Below are positions 37,242-48,398 of a stretch of 64,000 nucleotides of DNA, piece by piece. A model generated the notes under the pieces. The model was not told where the DNA came from and searched no databases. It saw nothing but the letters and a program-made list of their open reading frames with translations. Source of the DNA: Ruminococcus sp. (GTDB taxonomy: Bacteria; Bacillota; Clostridia; Oscillospirales; Ruminococcaceae); contig NZ_JAFYYT010000035.1 in the NCBI RefSeq assembly GCF_017549005.1, positions 18,921 through 82,920 of the forward strand, written 5' to 3'. Every line of letters starts with the position of its first letter. Positions within the stretch are counted from its first letter, which is position 1. A program made the translations under genes and the position numbers.

Positions 37242-37269
37242 ATTATACCACTTTTGCCGTAATTGTCAA
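37242..37269 (-). promoter_or_regulatory. Promoter of the thi operon
   Basis: On the minus strand TTGACA (37269-37264), 16 bp, TATAAT (37247-37242), a few bases before the riboswitch. Confidence 0.8.
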
Positions 37270-37295
37270 GGAGTGGGATTGTTTACAAAATATAC

Positions 37296-37324
37296 TTGAA
37301 TGCAGCACCGGGTTTTGGTAAAAT
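37296..37324 (+). promoter_or_regulatory. Promoter of the flavin reductase-rubredoxin gene
   Basis: TTGAAT (37296-37301), 17 bp, TAAAAT (37319-37324). Confidence 0.5.
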
Positions 37325-37383
37325 TATAGTAAGATGGAGCGGAAAGTGCTTGATCAATTTCGTAATAAACGGAGGTATGCAAT

Positions 37384-38157
37384 ATGGATAAGAAAGCAAT
37401 GTACAAAATAAGCTACGGACTTTTCGTTGTTACAGCCAGCAGCGAAGGAAAAGACAACGGCTGTATCACCAATACTCTCGCACAGGTAACGTCCTCGCCG
37501 AATAAGGTGAGCCTTACCGTTGCAAAGACGAATTACACTCACGACCTCATTATGGCTACGGGCAGGTTTACGGCTTCTGTTATAAGCACTGACGCGGATT
37601 TTTCGCTTTTCAGGCGTTTCGGCTTCCAGTCGGGAAGAGATACGGACAAGTTTGCGGACTTTAGCGACTGCAAACGCGCGGAAAACGGCTGCCTTATAGT
37701 AACAAAGGGCACGAATGCTTATATATCCGGCTCTGTATGGCACAGCATAGACCTCGGTACTCATACCATGTTCATAGCAGAGGTGACTGATATGGAAGTT
37801 CTCAGCGACAAGCCTTCTGCGACCTACGAATACTATCAGAGCAATATCAAGCCAAAGCCCGAGGCTGTGGGAACAACTTCCGACGGGCAGACCATATGGA
37901 GATGCGTGATATGCGGCTATGAGTACGTGGGAGAGGAAGTTCCCGACGATTTCATCTGTCCGATATGCAAGCACGGCAAGGCTGATTTCGAGAAGGTAAC
38001 AGGCGGCCATGACGCTGTCCCTGTGGGAAAGACCGGGAGCGGCGAGACCATATGGAGATGTACGGTCTGCGGCTATGAATACGTTGGGGAGGAAGTCCCT
38101 GCGGATTACGTCTGTCCTATCTGCGGCGTCGGAGCTGATATGTTCGAGAAGCAATGA
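37384..38157 (+). CDS. Flavin reductase with two C-terminal rubredoxin domains (Hrb-like)
   Basis: This 257-aa protein has an N-terminal FMN-binding flavin-reductase domain (about 1-155; NTLAQVTSSPNKVSLTV, SVISTDADFSLFRRFGFQSGRD). Two rubredoxin domains follow (about 168-200 and 217-250), each with CxxCGYEY...CPIC: WRCVICGYEYVGEEVP and WRCTVCGYEYVGEEVP. High-molecular-weight rubredoxins with one such domain pass electrons from NAD(P)H oxidoreductases to flavodiiron proteins for oxygen or NO removal. The doubled domain is unusual. SD GGAGG. Confidence 0.9.
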   Translation: MDKKAMYKISYGLFVVTASSEGKDNGCITNTLAQVTSSPNKVSLTVAKTNYTHDLIMATGRFTASVISTDADFSLFRRFGFQSGRDTDKFADFSDCKRAENGCLIVTKGTNAYISGSVWHSIDLGTHTMFIAEVTDMEVLSDKPSATYEYYQSNIKPKPEAVGTTSDGQTIWRCVICGYEYVGEEVPDDFICPICKHGKADFEKVTGGHDAVPVGKTGSGETIWRCTVCGYEYVGEEVPADYVCPICGVGADMFEKQ

Positions 38158-38193
38158 CCTTAACAGTGAATACTGATACAAGGGGGATAATAT

Positions 38194-38946
38194 ATGATAG
38201 TTTATTTTTCGGCTACGGGAAACAGCAAATATGCGGCGGAGCGGATAGCCTCCGCGCTTAATGAAAAAGCCGTATCCATAGAGGACGGCTGCTATGATAT
38301 TACCCTTGAGGACGGCGAATGCTTCGGTATCGTCACTCCTACCCACTGGTGGGCTCTGCCTGTGCCGATGAGGGAGTTCCTGCAGAAGCTCAGACTTCAC
38401 AGACGCGGAAAGCACTATGTTTTCATAGCGTCCACCTACGGAACTACCGTGGGCTGCAGCGGCGAGGAGGCAAGGCATCTCCTGCGCGACAACGGTATTC
38501 GTCTGAGTGCGGTCTACAGCATAAAAATGCCAGATAACTGGACTGTCACCTTTGACCTCAGCAACAAGGAAAAGGTCGCCCGTCAGAACGAGGCGGCGGA
38601 AAAGAACATAAACAAGGTCATCGCAAAGATACTGGACAGGAAAAAAGGCTGCTTCCTTACTATGAGGACTCCCTATGCTTTCCATAAGTACACGGACAAG
38701 GTTTTTGCAAAGGTGAGAATGACAAAAAATCTGTCCGTTGAGGACAGCTGCAACGGCTGCGGTCTGTGCGCTGCGAAGTGCCCTGTGAAAGCCATTGAGA
38801 TACGGGACGGAAAGCCTGTATGGGTCAAGGAGCGCTGCGCTCTGTGTTTCCGCTGTCTGCACCATTGTCCTCAGTTCGCAATACAGTTCTGGAACGGCGC
38901 CACAAAGAAGCACGGGCAGTATACAAATCCGAATGTTAAAGTATGA
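38194..38946 (+). CDS. EFR1-type flavodoxin-ferredoxin fusion protein
   Basis: This 250-aa protein joins an N-terminal flavodoxin-like domain (IVYFSATGNSKYAAERI, the FMN phosphate loop, and THWWALPVPMREFL) to a C-terminal two-cluster ferredoxin (CNGCGLCAAKCPVKAI and CALCFRCLHHCPQFAI). It is a low-potential electron carrier. It follows the flavin reductase-rubredoxin gene by 36 bp and probably belongs to the same transcript. SD AAGGGGG. Confidence 0.92.
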   Translation: MIVYFSATGNSKYAAERIASALNEKAVSIEDGCYDITLEDGECFGIVTPTHWWALPVPMREFLQKLRLHRRGKHYVFIASTYGTTVGCSGEEARHLLRDNGIRLSAVYSIKMPDNWTVTFDLSNKEKVARQNEAAEKNINKVIAKILDRKKGCFLTMRTPYAFHKYTDKVFAKVRMTKNLSVEDSCNGCGLCAAKCPVKAIEIRDGKPVWVKERCALCFRCLHHCPQFAIQFWNGATKKHGQYTNPNVKV

Positions 38947-39291
38947 AAAAAGGCACTCATTATGAGTGCCTTACGGTCTGTTAAAAAACTATATCAATTA
39001 AGGAGACGCCCTCACTTGCAGGGCGTCTCCTCTTCAAAAACAGTCCGCCGGACTGTTTTTGAATTCACCTTTTGCGGAGCACTTTGAGGCTATATGTAGG
39101 GCTTTGCCCCACTCCCCACAAGGGCTGTCCCCCTAATCGGGTCCGTCCCCTCTGTCGCGTTGCGACATCTACCCACCCTGTGGGGAGTCACCCTTGACCT
39201 GACCAAAGGGTTGTGAACCCTTTGGAATCCCTTTCGTGGGTAAAGTGCCTTTTCAGCAGATAATTTACTCCTGTGTCGGTTCAGATAACGT
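38947..39291. repeat. Noncoding block of nested palindromes
   Basis: This 345-bp block holds a chain of perfect hairpins: 38950-38958/38964-38972, 39002-39012/39020-39030 (GGAGACGCCCT arm), 39036-39046/39050-39060 (AAAAACAGTCC arm), a long-range pair 39111-39120/39179-39188 (ACTCCCCACA arm) enclosing 39152-39157/39161-39166, and 39203-39212/39216-39225 (CCAAAGGGTT arm). The first hairpins can end transcription of the EFR1 gene. The rest looks like an interspersed repeat of the MITE or REP kind. A 72-codon ORF inside is not supported. Confidence 0.6.
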
Positions 39292-41889
39292 TTATTTTGA
39301 GAGCACAAGCCGCCTGAGGCCTATGATATCAAATACGTTTGTAGCTCCGTCGCCGTTTATATCGGCATTCTGCGGAGCTGCAAGCTTTTCGTTCTTCAGC
39401 AGATAACGCTGATAGTGTACAAGGTCGGCAACTTCTACCGCTCCGTTGTTGTTTACGTCGCCGGTGAGAGTTTCTGCGCCTGCCTTGCCGTATACCGCCA
39501 CCTCAGCTATGTTGCAGAGGTAAACGCTGTCCTTGTTCAGCGGACTTGAGGGAGCTCCCTCAGGAACTTCATAGCGGATATATCTTGCGGTGGTATTTTC
39601 AAACTCTTCCGTGAAGTTCATCCTGTATGCAGGCTTATTTTCGACTGTGTATATCTTCTGCCAGTTGGTACCGTCGGAGGAAACGCTGAAATATCCGCCT
39701 ATCATGCGGTATTCGTAGCCCTCGCGCGGACAGTATGCGATATTTCCGACAGTGCAGACACTTCCGAGGTCGAGTATAAAATATCCGCCCTCAAGTCCGT
39801 CGAAAAATGTGCTCATATCGCCGTCATAAGCCTTTTCAAAGGAGTTGGATTCGTCGTCATGCCACGGGAGAGTTCCTATGCACTCCTTTATGGGGAGTTT
39901 TTCATATCTTGTCTGCGGAGACTGACCGTGAGGAGTTCCGTAAAGCGCTATCTCGGCAATATTCGCGCAGTAATCGCTGTCGCTGTTGTACTCGTTCTTA
40001 GGTGCGCCTGCCGGAACTTCATACCTTACATAACGGGCAGCAGTATCGCCCGAAAGCGCCGTGACATAATGCATACCCGAGGTGGGCTTGCCCTTTACAG
40101 TGTAAATGGTCGTCCAGTTCGTTCCGTCTGCGGAAGCCTTGAAAATGCCGTCCGTCATGCGGTATTCATAGCCTGCACGGGGAGCATATCCTATTGCCGA
40201 GAGGTCATAGAGTCCGCCCAGGTCTGCCTGTACCCAGCCGTTGGAAACGCCGTCAAAGTATGTGGATACGTTGTCGTCAAAGGCTTTTGTGTAGTTTGTG
40301 GAGGTATCGCTCTTCCAAGAATCAGAGCCGCTCAGCATACCCGAGGTAACTGTTATCTTGTCGGTAAGAGCTCCGCCGCCCTTTACTCCGTCGATTATGA
40401 ATGTGGTAACGGACTGCTTCGCAAGAGTTGCCGACAGAGCGCCGCCTGATACGTTTATCCTGCCGATATCCTTCCAGTTCTCGGAATTGCTGGTGCGTAC
40501 CGCCTGTGCGGAAGTTCCGGCGCTGTCAAAGCCCGAAAGGTCAAATACCATATCCTTGTCTGAGGAGCCGTCGTTTGTTGCGACGATGACAAGCTTGTTG
40601 CTTTTGGTGTCAAGAGCCGCCATGCAGTTGCCGCCGCATTTCAGCATAGTCATTCCCGGACGGATATAGCGTGAGAACTGTCCCATAGCGTAGTACTTCT
40701 TGGTGAGGATTATCCTGTTGCTGTCATGGTCTGCAACGGCAAGTCCCCAGTAGCCGCCCTGAGTGTTTACCATGCCCTTGTCCTTGTTGCCGTTCATTCC
40801 CACTGAGGAGATGTGGTTGTCGATGACCTGCCACAGTATCCACGCGGAGGAATTGAGCTCGTTGCAGTCAAGGGTGATACGGTCTGCGAGCCAAAGTGCC
40901 GCGCCCATTTCTCCTGCGTTGGTGCCTGCTGTTGAGCCGCCGTCTACCTCGCTCATCCAGAGGTTCCTGTTTGCTTTTATGGCAGTATTTTTCAGCTCTG
41001 CGCGCTGACTTCCGCCGTAGGTGTGGGTGTCGATACGGCCGATGAGAGCCTTAGTGGTGTCTGACATCTTGTTCCAGGAGCTTATTGCCGTATCTATTAC
41101 GGATTCGTCGCAGGCGCTTATGATTATGTCGTTCAGGCCACGCTTTTTCAGCGATTTTGAAAGCTCCTGATATATCTTGTCCATTGACGAGCCCTGGTCG
41201 AAGTGACAGCCCTCCTGTTTTGCGCTGTAGGCGCCCCAGTAGTTGGTGTAGGGCTCGTTCATTGGAGTTATGCTCTGCACGTGTATGCCCCAGTCCTTTT
41301 CGTAGTGGGCTGTGACCTCGGCAAGATATTCCGCAAAGTCGGTGTATTTGTCGTCGCGGAGATTATTGTTGTTTGAGTCCTTTGCTCCCGAGCTGCAGCC
41401 GCTGTTGGTCATATAGTAAGGGGGAGAGTTGGAGAACATCTCGACTATCATATCGTCCCCTGCGGCTTCGACGCAGCGTTTCAGCACGTTGCGCTGGTTT
41501 GCGTCGGCGCTCCAGTCATAGGTGACTGTGCCGTTATTGTACTTCGTGTAACCAGGCATATTGGAGTCGGTCCTGGTTATGTGGGTGTGGGACGGGTCGT
41601 CGCCGCCGCCTATGTTGAAACGGGCAATATTCAGCCCGAGTCCGTCGGTGCTGAAAAATGTCTCGGCTGCCTGCTGTGCAAGGGTGTCGGAATAGCCTAT
41701 ACGGTTTGCCCACCAGCACAGGGAGGTGCCCCAGCCCTCGAACTTGCCGCCGTTGATATCATAGGTATCATATGGCGATATGCTGACGATGGAAGCAGCT
41801 TCCGCTCCGGCAGGCGGAAAAGCTGTCACTATTGGCGTGAGAAGGAACAGTGAAGCTGCCGCCGATATCATGCGTCTGAATAGTTTCAT
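39292..41889 (-). CDS. Cellulosomal GH30 enzyme with two F5/8-type C domains and a dockerin
   Basis: This 865-aa secreted protein has a signal peptide, a GH30 (beta/alpha)8 domain (about 35-490), two discoidin-type (CBM32-like) domains (about 510-645 and 650-795; each ends RYVRYEVP.GAP...CNIAE), and a C-terminal type I dockerin (about 806-865; TGDVNNNGAVEVADLVHYQR, ADINGDGATNV). Predicted acid/base is E212 in MNEPYTNYW and nucleophile E314 in WMSEVDGG. The GWGTSLCWWANR start resembles GH30 endo-beta-1,6-galactanases (subfamily 5), so arabinogalactan is a likely target. It starts at ATG after AGAGGAG. Confidence 0.87.
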   Translation of the reverse strand: MKLFRRMISAAASLFLLTPIVTAFPPAGAEAASIVSISPYDTYDINGGKFEGWGTSLCWWANRIGYSDTLAQQAAETFFSTDGLGLNIARFNIGGGDDPSHTHITRTDSNMPGYTKYNNGTVTYDWSADANQRNVLKRCVEAAGDDMIVEMFSNSPPYYMTNSGCSSGAKDSNNNNLRDDKYTDFAEYLAEVTAHYEKDWGIHVQSITPMNEPYTNYWGAYSAKQEGCHFDQGSSMDKIYQELSKSLKKRGLNDIIISACDESVIDTAISSWNKMSDTTKALIGRIDTHTYGGSQRAELKNTAIKANRNLWMSEVDGGSTAGTNAGEMGAALWLADRITLDCNELNSSAWILWQVIDNHISSVGMNGNKDKGMVNTQGGYWGLAVADHDSNRIILTKKYYAMGQFSRYIRPGMTMLKCGGNCMAALDTKSNKLVIVATNDGSSDKDMVFDLSGFDSAGTSAQAVRTSNSENWKDIGRINVSGGALSATLAKQSVTTFIIDGVKGGGALTDKITVTSGMLSGSDSWKSDTSTNYTKAFDDNVSTYFDGVSNGWVQADLGGLYDLSAIGYAPRAGYEYRMTDGIFKASADGTNWTTIYTVKGKPTSGMHYVTALSGDTAARYVRYEVPAGAPKNEYNSDSDYCANIAEIALYGTPHGQSPQTRYEKLPIKECIGTLPWHDDESNSFEKAYDGDMSTFFDGLEGGYFILDLGSVCTVGNIAYCPREGYEYRMIGGYFSVSSDGTNWQKIYTVENKPAYRMNFTEEFENTTARYIRYEVPEGAPSSPLNKDSVYLCNIAEVAVYGKAGAETLTGDVNNNGAVEVADLVHYQRYLLKNEKLAAPQNADINGDGATNVFDIIGLRRLVLSK

Positions 41890-41938
41890 ATTGAATACTC
41901 CTCTCGGATAGAATAAGCGTAAATAATATGTTACTAAC

Positions 41939-41967
41939 ATTATATCGTATTTTTTGTCTGTTGTAAA
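41939..41967 (-). promoter_or_regulatory. Promoter of the GH30 gene
   Basis: On the minus strand TTTACA (41967-41962), 17 bp, TATAAT (41944-41939). Confidence 0.75.
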
Positions 41968-41979
41968 CATAAAAAATGA

Positions 41980-42008
41980 TGATTATGATGAAATTATGAT
42001 GTGATTTT
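41980..42008. promoter_or_regulatory. Possible shared cis-element between GH30 and ABC promoters
   Basis: The sequence TGATTATGATGAAATTATGA and the bases after it match 12841-12872 upstream of the GH43 gene, apart from a few substitutions and short gaps. Here it sits just behind the GH30 -35 box. Confidence 0.3.
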
Positions 42009-42027
42009 CGGCAAACAAGGTTTTTCC

Positions 42028-42056
42028 TTTACACACAGATACAATTGTGGTATAAT
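42028..42056 (+). promoter_or_regulatory. Promoter of the second MacB-like ABC operon
   Basis: TTTACA (42028-42033), 17 bp, TATAAT (42051-42056). Confidence 0.75.
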
Positions 42057-42125
42057 TTAGGAATGGGTTCAGAAATTTAAGGCAGGGCGCCGCATGATGC
42101 GGAGCTGACTGCGGAAAGGAATATT

Positions 42126-42830
42126 ATGAGCGCTTATGTTGAATTTAAAAATGTAAAAAAGACATATAAGACGGGCGAGGTTGAGATCCACGCCCTTAAT
42201 GACGCAAGTTTTGAGATAAACAAGGGAGAATTCTGCATCATCGTCGGAGCTTCCGGCGCTGGAAAGACCACTATACTCAATATTCTCGGCGGCATGGATA
42301 CTCTTACCAGCGGCAGCGTTACCCTTGACGGTACGGAGATATCCTCCCTCAGCAAGAGAAAGCTCACCGCTTACAGGCGCTATGATGTGGGTTTTGTTTT
42401 CCAGTTCTACAACCTTGTGCAGAACCTTACGGCTCTTGAGAATGTGGAGCTCGCTTCACAGATATGCCGTGACCCGCTCGACGCAAAAAAGGTACTCGAT
42501 CAGGTGGGACTTTCCGACCGTATAAAGAATTTCCCTGCACAGCTTTCGGGCGGTGAGCAGCAGCGTGTGGCTATCGCCCGTGCTCTTGCGAAAAATCCGA
42601 AGCTCCTCCTCTGCGACGAGCCTACGGGAGCTCTTGACTATGCCACAGGCAAGGCGGTATTGAAGCTATTGCAGGACACCTGCCGCGAAAAGGGCATGAC
42701 GGTAGTCGTTATCACTCACAATCAGGCTCTTACTCCTATGGCTGACCGTATCATCACTGTAAAGAACGGTACTGTCTCAGGCATTCGCACGAATGAAAAG
42801 CCCGCGGATATTTCGGAAATAGAGTGGTGA
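42126..42830 (+). CDS. MacB/LolD-type ABC transporter ATP-binding protein
   Basis: This 234-aa ATPase has Walker [11 protein letters not shown]-loop [12 protein letters not shown], signature [15 protein letters not shown] and Walker [13 protein letters not shown]. It pairs with the FtsX permease that starts 4 bp after its stop. It is paralogous to the ATPase at 27544-28272. SD GGAAAGGA. Confidence 0.95.
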   Translation: MSAYVEFKNVKKTYKTGEVEIHALNDASFEINKGEFCIIVGASGAGKTTILNILGGMDTLTSGSVTLDGTEISSLSKRKLTAYRRYDVGFVFQFYNLVQNLTALENVELASQICRDPLDAKKVLDQVGLSDRIKNFPAQLSGGEQQRVAIARALAKNPKLLLCDEPTGALDYATGKAVLKLLQDTCREKGMTVVVITHNQALTPMADRIITVKNGTVSGIRTNEKPADISEIEW

Positions 42831-42834
42831 CGCT

Positions 42835-45564
42835 ATGAGATCGGCTATAAAAAAGACCGCGCTTCGTGAGATACGCGGCTCATTCGGACGTTTTTTTGCT
42901 ATTTTAGCCATAATAGCTCTCGGAGTCGGCTTCTTTTCAGGTGTAAGGATCACCACTCCCGCTATGGTGGACACCATAAACAGGTTTCTCGATGAGTATC
43001 AGCTCTACGATTACAGGCTCATGTCCGCCATCGGCTGGACCGACGAGGATATTGAGGACTTTGCCGCGCGCAGTGACGTGCGGTGCGCCGAGGGAGCTTA
43101 TTCCGCGGATTTCTTATCGGCAGGAGATACCCAGTATGTGGTGAGAGCTCACTCTATCACGGACAATGTAAACAAGCTCAGGCTCATTTCGGGAAGAATG
43201 CCCGAAAAGGACAACGAATGCCTTCTGGAAAGGGGCAAATTCAATGTCGGCTCTACCATAACCGTAGCAGGAAGTACTCCCGAATACATCAGGAAAAGAT
43301 TCAGGCACGAGGTCTATAATATCGTCGGCTGGGTTGAGTCGCCTATGTATATCAATTTTGAGAGAGGAAACTCCTCCCTCGGTGACGGCGAGGTAAAGCT
43401 ATTTGCATATTTCCCTGAGGACGCCTTCGATATGGAGGTATATACCGAGGCTTATGTGCGCTTCGATCAGGACCATACCATTTATTCCGACGAGTATGAG
43501 GAATATATGGACGGCAGGGAAGAGCAGTGGAAGGATATAGCGCAGTCCCGTGTGGATATCAGGTTCGACAAGGTGTACCGCGAAGCTGAGGAAAAGCTTC
43601 AGAACGGCAGAAAGGAGCTTGAGGACAAGCGTGCCGAGGGCAGGCAGAAGCTTGACGAGGCTAAGAAAAATCTTGACGACGGAAAGGCTCAGCTTGACGG
43701 GCAGCTTGCTCAGCTCCAGCAGATAAAGGACGTTATGCCCGAGCAGTATGCTTCGGGTATGGAGCAGTACAATGCGGCTTATGCCGATTACGAAAAAGGA
43801 CTTGCGGAGTATGAGAGCTCCGCTGCCGACTACGAAAAGCAGATAAAGGACGCGGAGAAGGAGCTTGAAAAGGGAGAAAAAGACCTTGCAAAGCAGAAAA
43901 ATCCCGACGTCTATGTTCTCGGAAGAAATACAAATATAGGCTATGCCTGCTTTGAGAGCGACTCCGAGATCGTCGCGCAGGTGGCACAGGTCTTTCCTGT
44001 GTTCTTTATACTTGTGGCAGCTCTGGTCTGCATGACTACCATGAGCCGCATGGTGGAGGAGCAGCGTACTCAGATAGGCGGACTTAAAGCCCTTGGCTAT
44101 TCCGAGGGCTCGGTAATGGGAAAGTATATGTTCTATTCGGGTACGGCGGCTATTCTCGGCTGCGTGCTGGGATACGGTGCAGGTACCTACCTTTTCCCGA
44201 AGATAATCTGGAAGACCTATACCCTTATGTACCTTGATCTTCCCATGAGGTACGTATTCAGCCGCGAGCTCGCTGTGATAGCTATAGTGGTATCGCTTCT
44301 GTGCTCAGTTGGTGTGACCTGGTTCAGCTGCCGCATGGAGCTTTCCGAGATTGCTGCGGCTCTTATGAGACCGAAGGCTCCGAAGCCGGGTAAGCGCGTA
44401 TTCCTTGAATACGTGGGATTTATCTGGAAAAGGCTCAAATTCCTTAAAAAGGTCTCGATAAGAAATATTTTCCGCTATAAAAAGCGCTTGTTCATGATGA
44501 TCCTCGGCATTGGCGGCTGTATGGCTCTGCTGCTGACGGGATTCGGCATTAAGGACTCCATTGCAGGATTTGCGGATACGCAGTATGACGAGATACAGGT
44601 GGCGGACGCCTCTGCGGTCCTCAGAAAGACCGAGGACGGCGTTCCCGAGGAGCTTACGAAGCTTCTGGACGATAACACAGAGGATTACGCACTCCTGTAT
44701 ACAGGCTCATGGGATCTCCTTTACGGCAAGAAGGTCAAGAGCGTGACGCTGAATGCTGCCGAGAGCTTTGACGGTATGGACAGGTATTTCAGCCTCCATG
44801 ATATCAGGGGGAATGCTCTTGTTCCTCCTGCAAAGGGCGAGGCTCTGGTCAGCCATAGTATCGCGGAGCGATACGGTATCAGAAAGGGCAGCATGATGAA
44901 GCTCAGAGATGAAAATATGCGGGAACTCAATGTCAGGGTAACGGGCGTATTTGAAAACCATGTATACAATGTGGTATTCATGGGCAGGGATACTGTCTGC
45001 GAGCAGCTGGGCGAGGACGTTCCGCTCAACTGCGCGTTCCTGAATTTTAAGGAAGGAGCAGACGTCCATGCGGCGCAGGCTGCCGTATCAAAGGACAACA
45101 GGGTAATGCAGATGATGGTGTTCGACGACCTCAAGGTAAGGCTCAGCAAGATGATGAGCAGACTTGACTATATCGTGCTCATCGTTATCATCTGTGCGGC
45201 AGGTCTTGCGTTCATCGTGCTCTATAACCTCACGAATATCAATATCACGGAGCGTCAGCGCGAGATAGCTACCATAAAGGTACTGGGCTTTTTCAGGCGC
45301 GAGACCTCGGCTTATGTGCTCCGTGAGAATCTTGCACTCACTGCTATGGGCATCGTCGCGGGAGTCGGGCTGGGAATACTGCTCCACAGCTTCGTAATGG
45401 CGCAGATAAAGGTGGACCTTGTGGATTTCAGCGTGAAGATAGCTCCGAAAAGCTACCTTTACAGCGTGCTTCTCACTTTCCTTTTCACCATTACCGTGAA
45501 CCTGTTCATGCAGATAAAACTGGAGCGTATAAACATGGCAGAATCGCTTAAATCAGTTGAATAA
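42835..45564 (+). CDS. FtsX-family ABC permease with a coiled-coil insertion
   Basis: This 909-aa permease starts KKTALREIRGSFGRFFAILAI (TM1). A large outer domain follows, with a Lys/Glu-rich coiled coil at about 245-355 (REAEEKLQNGRKELEDKRAE onward). After that come an FtsX core (TMs about 380-500), a second outer domain and a C-terminal FtsX core. It has no signal peptide cleavage site. Permeases of this build are common in Firmicutes beside MacB-type ATPases; cargo is unknown, with peptide, lipid or envelope signalling all possible. Confidence 0.9.
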   Translation: MRSAIKKTALREIRGSFGRFFAILAIIALGVGFFSGVRITTPAMVDTINRFLDEYQLYDYRLMSAIGWTDEDIEDFAARSDVRCAEGAYSADFLSAGDTQYVVRAHSITDNVNKLRLISGRMPEKDNECLLERGKFNVGSTITVAGSTPEYIRKRFRHEVYNIVGWVESPMYINFERGNSSLGDGEVKLFAYFPEDAFDMEVYTEAYVRFDQDHTIYSDEYEEYMDGREEQWKDIAQSRVDIRFDKVYREAEEKLQNGRKELEDKRAEGRQKLDEAKKNLDDGKAQLDGQLAQLQQIKDVMPEQYASGMEQYNAAYADYEKGLAEYESSAADYEKQIKDAEKELEKGEKDLAKQKNPDVYVLGRNTNIGYACFESDSEIVAQVAQVFPVFFILVAALVCMTTMSRMVEEQRTQIGGLKALGYSEGSVMGKYMFYSGTAAILGCVLGYGAGTYLFPKIIWKTYTLMYLDLPMRYVFSRELAVIAIVVSLLCSVGVTWFSCRMELSEIAAALMRPKAPKPGKRVFLEYVGFIWKRLKFLKKVSIRNIFRYKKRLFMMILGIGGCMALLLTGFGIKDSIAGFADTQYDEIQVADASAVLRKTEDGVPEELTKLLDDNTEDYALLYTGSWDLLYGKKVKSVTLNAAESFDGMDRYFSLHDIRGNALVPPAKGEALVSHSIAERYGIRKGSMMKLRDENMRELNVRVTGVFENHVYNVVFMGRDTVCEQLGEDVPLNCAFLNFKEGADVHAAQAAVSKDNRVMQMMVFDDLKVRLSKMMSRLDYIVLIVIICAAGLAFIVLYNLTNINITERQREIATIKVLGFFRRETSAYVLRENLALTAMGIVAGVGLGILLHSFVMAQIKVDLVDFSVKIAPKSYLYSVLLTFLFTITVNLFMQIKLERINMAESLKSVE

Positions 45565-45584
45565 CTTAAATGATATCTGAAATT

Positions 45585-45616
45585 TGCTCTCCCTTCAATC
45601 AGGGGAGGGCATTTTT
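45585..45616 (+). terminator. Terminator of the second ABC operon
   Basis: GCTCTCCCT (45585-45593) pairs with AGGGGAGGGC (45601-45610) with a wobble, followed by ATTTTT. Confidence 0.75.
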
Positions 45617-45657
45617 GTGCAATTCACCAAATATAGGGAAATAGTCTCTGCCATATA

Positions 45658-45686
45658 TTGACTTTTTGTGCTGCCTGTGCTATAAT
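45658..45686 (+). promoter_or_regulatory. Promoter of the leucine-rich-repeat gene
   Basis: TTGACT (45658-45663), 17 bp, TATAAT (45681-45686). Confidence 0.75.
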
Positions 45687-45759
45687 GATAATGAACCAAT
45701 AAAAGATAAAAGAGGTTCAAGGGGATATGTATCGAGGTAATCGATAAGGAGAAAAATGA

Positions 45760-46218
45760 ATGAATTACAAGATCAGAAGAGGCGTACTCAAAAAGTACAA
45801 AGACGAGAGAAACGTCACCGAGATCTTTGTTCCCGATGATGTAGGCATCATCGGTGAGGGAGCTTTTAACGGCTGTACTAATCTTGTAAGGATCCTTTTA
45901 CCCGATACCGTTCAGCTTATTTCTGATACGGCATTTATCGGTTGTGAAAACCTGAAATGCATCGCTCTTCCCGAAAGCACTATAAGGTTGGGCTGGTATG
46001 CGTTCAAGGGCTGCCATAACCTCAGCGATCTTACTATCCCGTCAACTCTTAAAGAGATAGGAAAGCACGCATTTGCAGGCTGTGACCGTCTTGTATCGGT
46101 CAAGGTACTGCATGAAGGCAGGATCTACAAGTTTGTACTCACTTCGGAACTCGATGACGAAAGGTGGCAGGAAATAAGGCATTCTCTCCACCGGCTTGAC
46201 AAAGCGATTGCGGTTTGA
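45760..46218 (+). CDS. Small BspA-type leucine-rich-repeat protein
   Basis: This 152-aa protein holds about four LRR_5 (BspA-type) repeats of about 23 residues: IIGEGAFNGCTNLVRILLPD, LISDTAFIGCENLKCIALPE, RLGWYAFKGCHNLSDLTIPS and EIGKHAFAGCDRLVSV. No signal peptide is present, unlike many BspA proteins, so it is probably cytoplasmic and binds a protein partner. It ends 7 bp before the left end of the mobile element, which could have displaced its natural terminator. SD AAGGAG. Confidence 0.88.
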   Translation: MNYKIRRGVLKKYKDERNVTEIFVPDDVGIIGEGAFNGCTNLVRILLPDTVQLISDTAFIGCENLKCIALPESTIRLGWYAFKGCHNLSDLTIPSTLKEIGKHAFAGCDRLVSVKVLHEGRIYKFVLTSELDDERWQEIRHSLHRLDKAIAV

Positions 46219-46225
46219 TAATCCC

Positions 46226-46267
46226 ACACCCCCGTCCGTAAAGGCGGGTACTCGTAAAGAAGTTTTT
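46226..46267 (+). repeat. Left terminal inverted repeat of the element
   Basis: It starts ACACCCC and ends GAAGTTTTT, with TACTC inside. Compared with the reverse complement of 57755-57797, about three quarters of positions agree, including both ends. Its inner CCCGTC/GGCGGG can form a hairpin. Confidence 0.7.
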
Positions 46268-46282
46268 ATGATTTGAAGATGA

Positions 46283-48211
<1,929 letters not shown>

Positions 48212-48291
48212 AGCGAATTTTACTCCTTTAGCTTCTCTGTCTCTATGCTTTAGAGTCGAGGGCTTCGCTTTCTATCTCTCACCCTCATAAT

Positions 48292-48340
48292 AGCCGTAAG
48301 ATCGGCTCAGTGTTTTGAGCCGACTGAGTATTTTACGGCT
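48292..48340. repeat. Nested inverted repeat upstream of the TnpW-like gene
   Basis: Outer arms AGCCGTAA (48292-48299) and TTACGGCT (48333-48340) enclose an inner hairpin CGGCTCA (48303-48309) and TGAGCCG (48316-48322). It lies between the DUF4315-like and TnpW-like genes, so it may act as an attenuator or recombinase site. The plus side continues into ACACTTTTTG. Confidence 0.5.
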
Positions 48341-48398
48341 ACACTTTTTGTTATCGGATAGTTTTAATCCTCATAGGGATTCGCTTTATCCGTAAAGC

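Noticed and set aside
37354-38913. A 519-codon minus-strand ORF
   Set aside because: It runs antisense through the flavin reductase-rubredoxin and EFR1 genes, both of which have clear domains and ribosome binding sites. It has no family features.
39090-39308. A 72-codon minus-strand ORF
   Set aside because: It is made of the palindromic repeat block and has no SD or motif; the GH30 gene end overlaps it.
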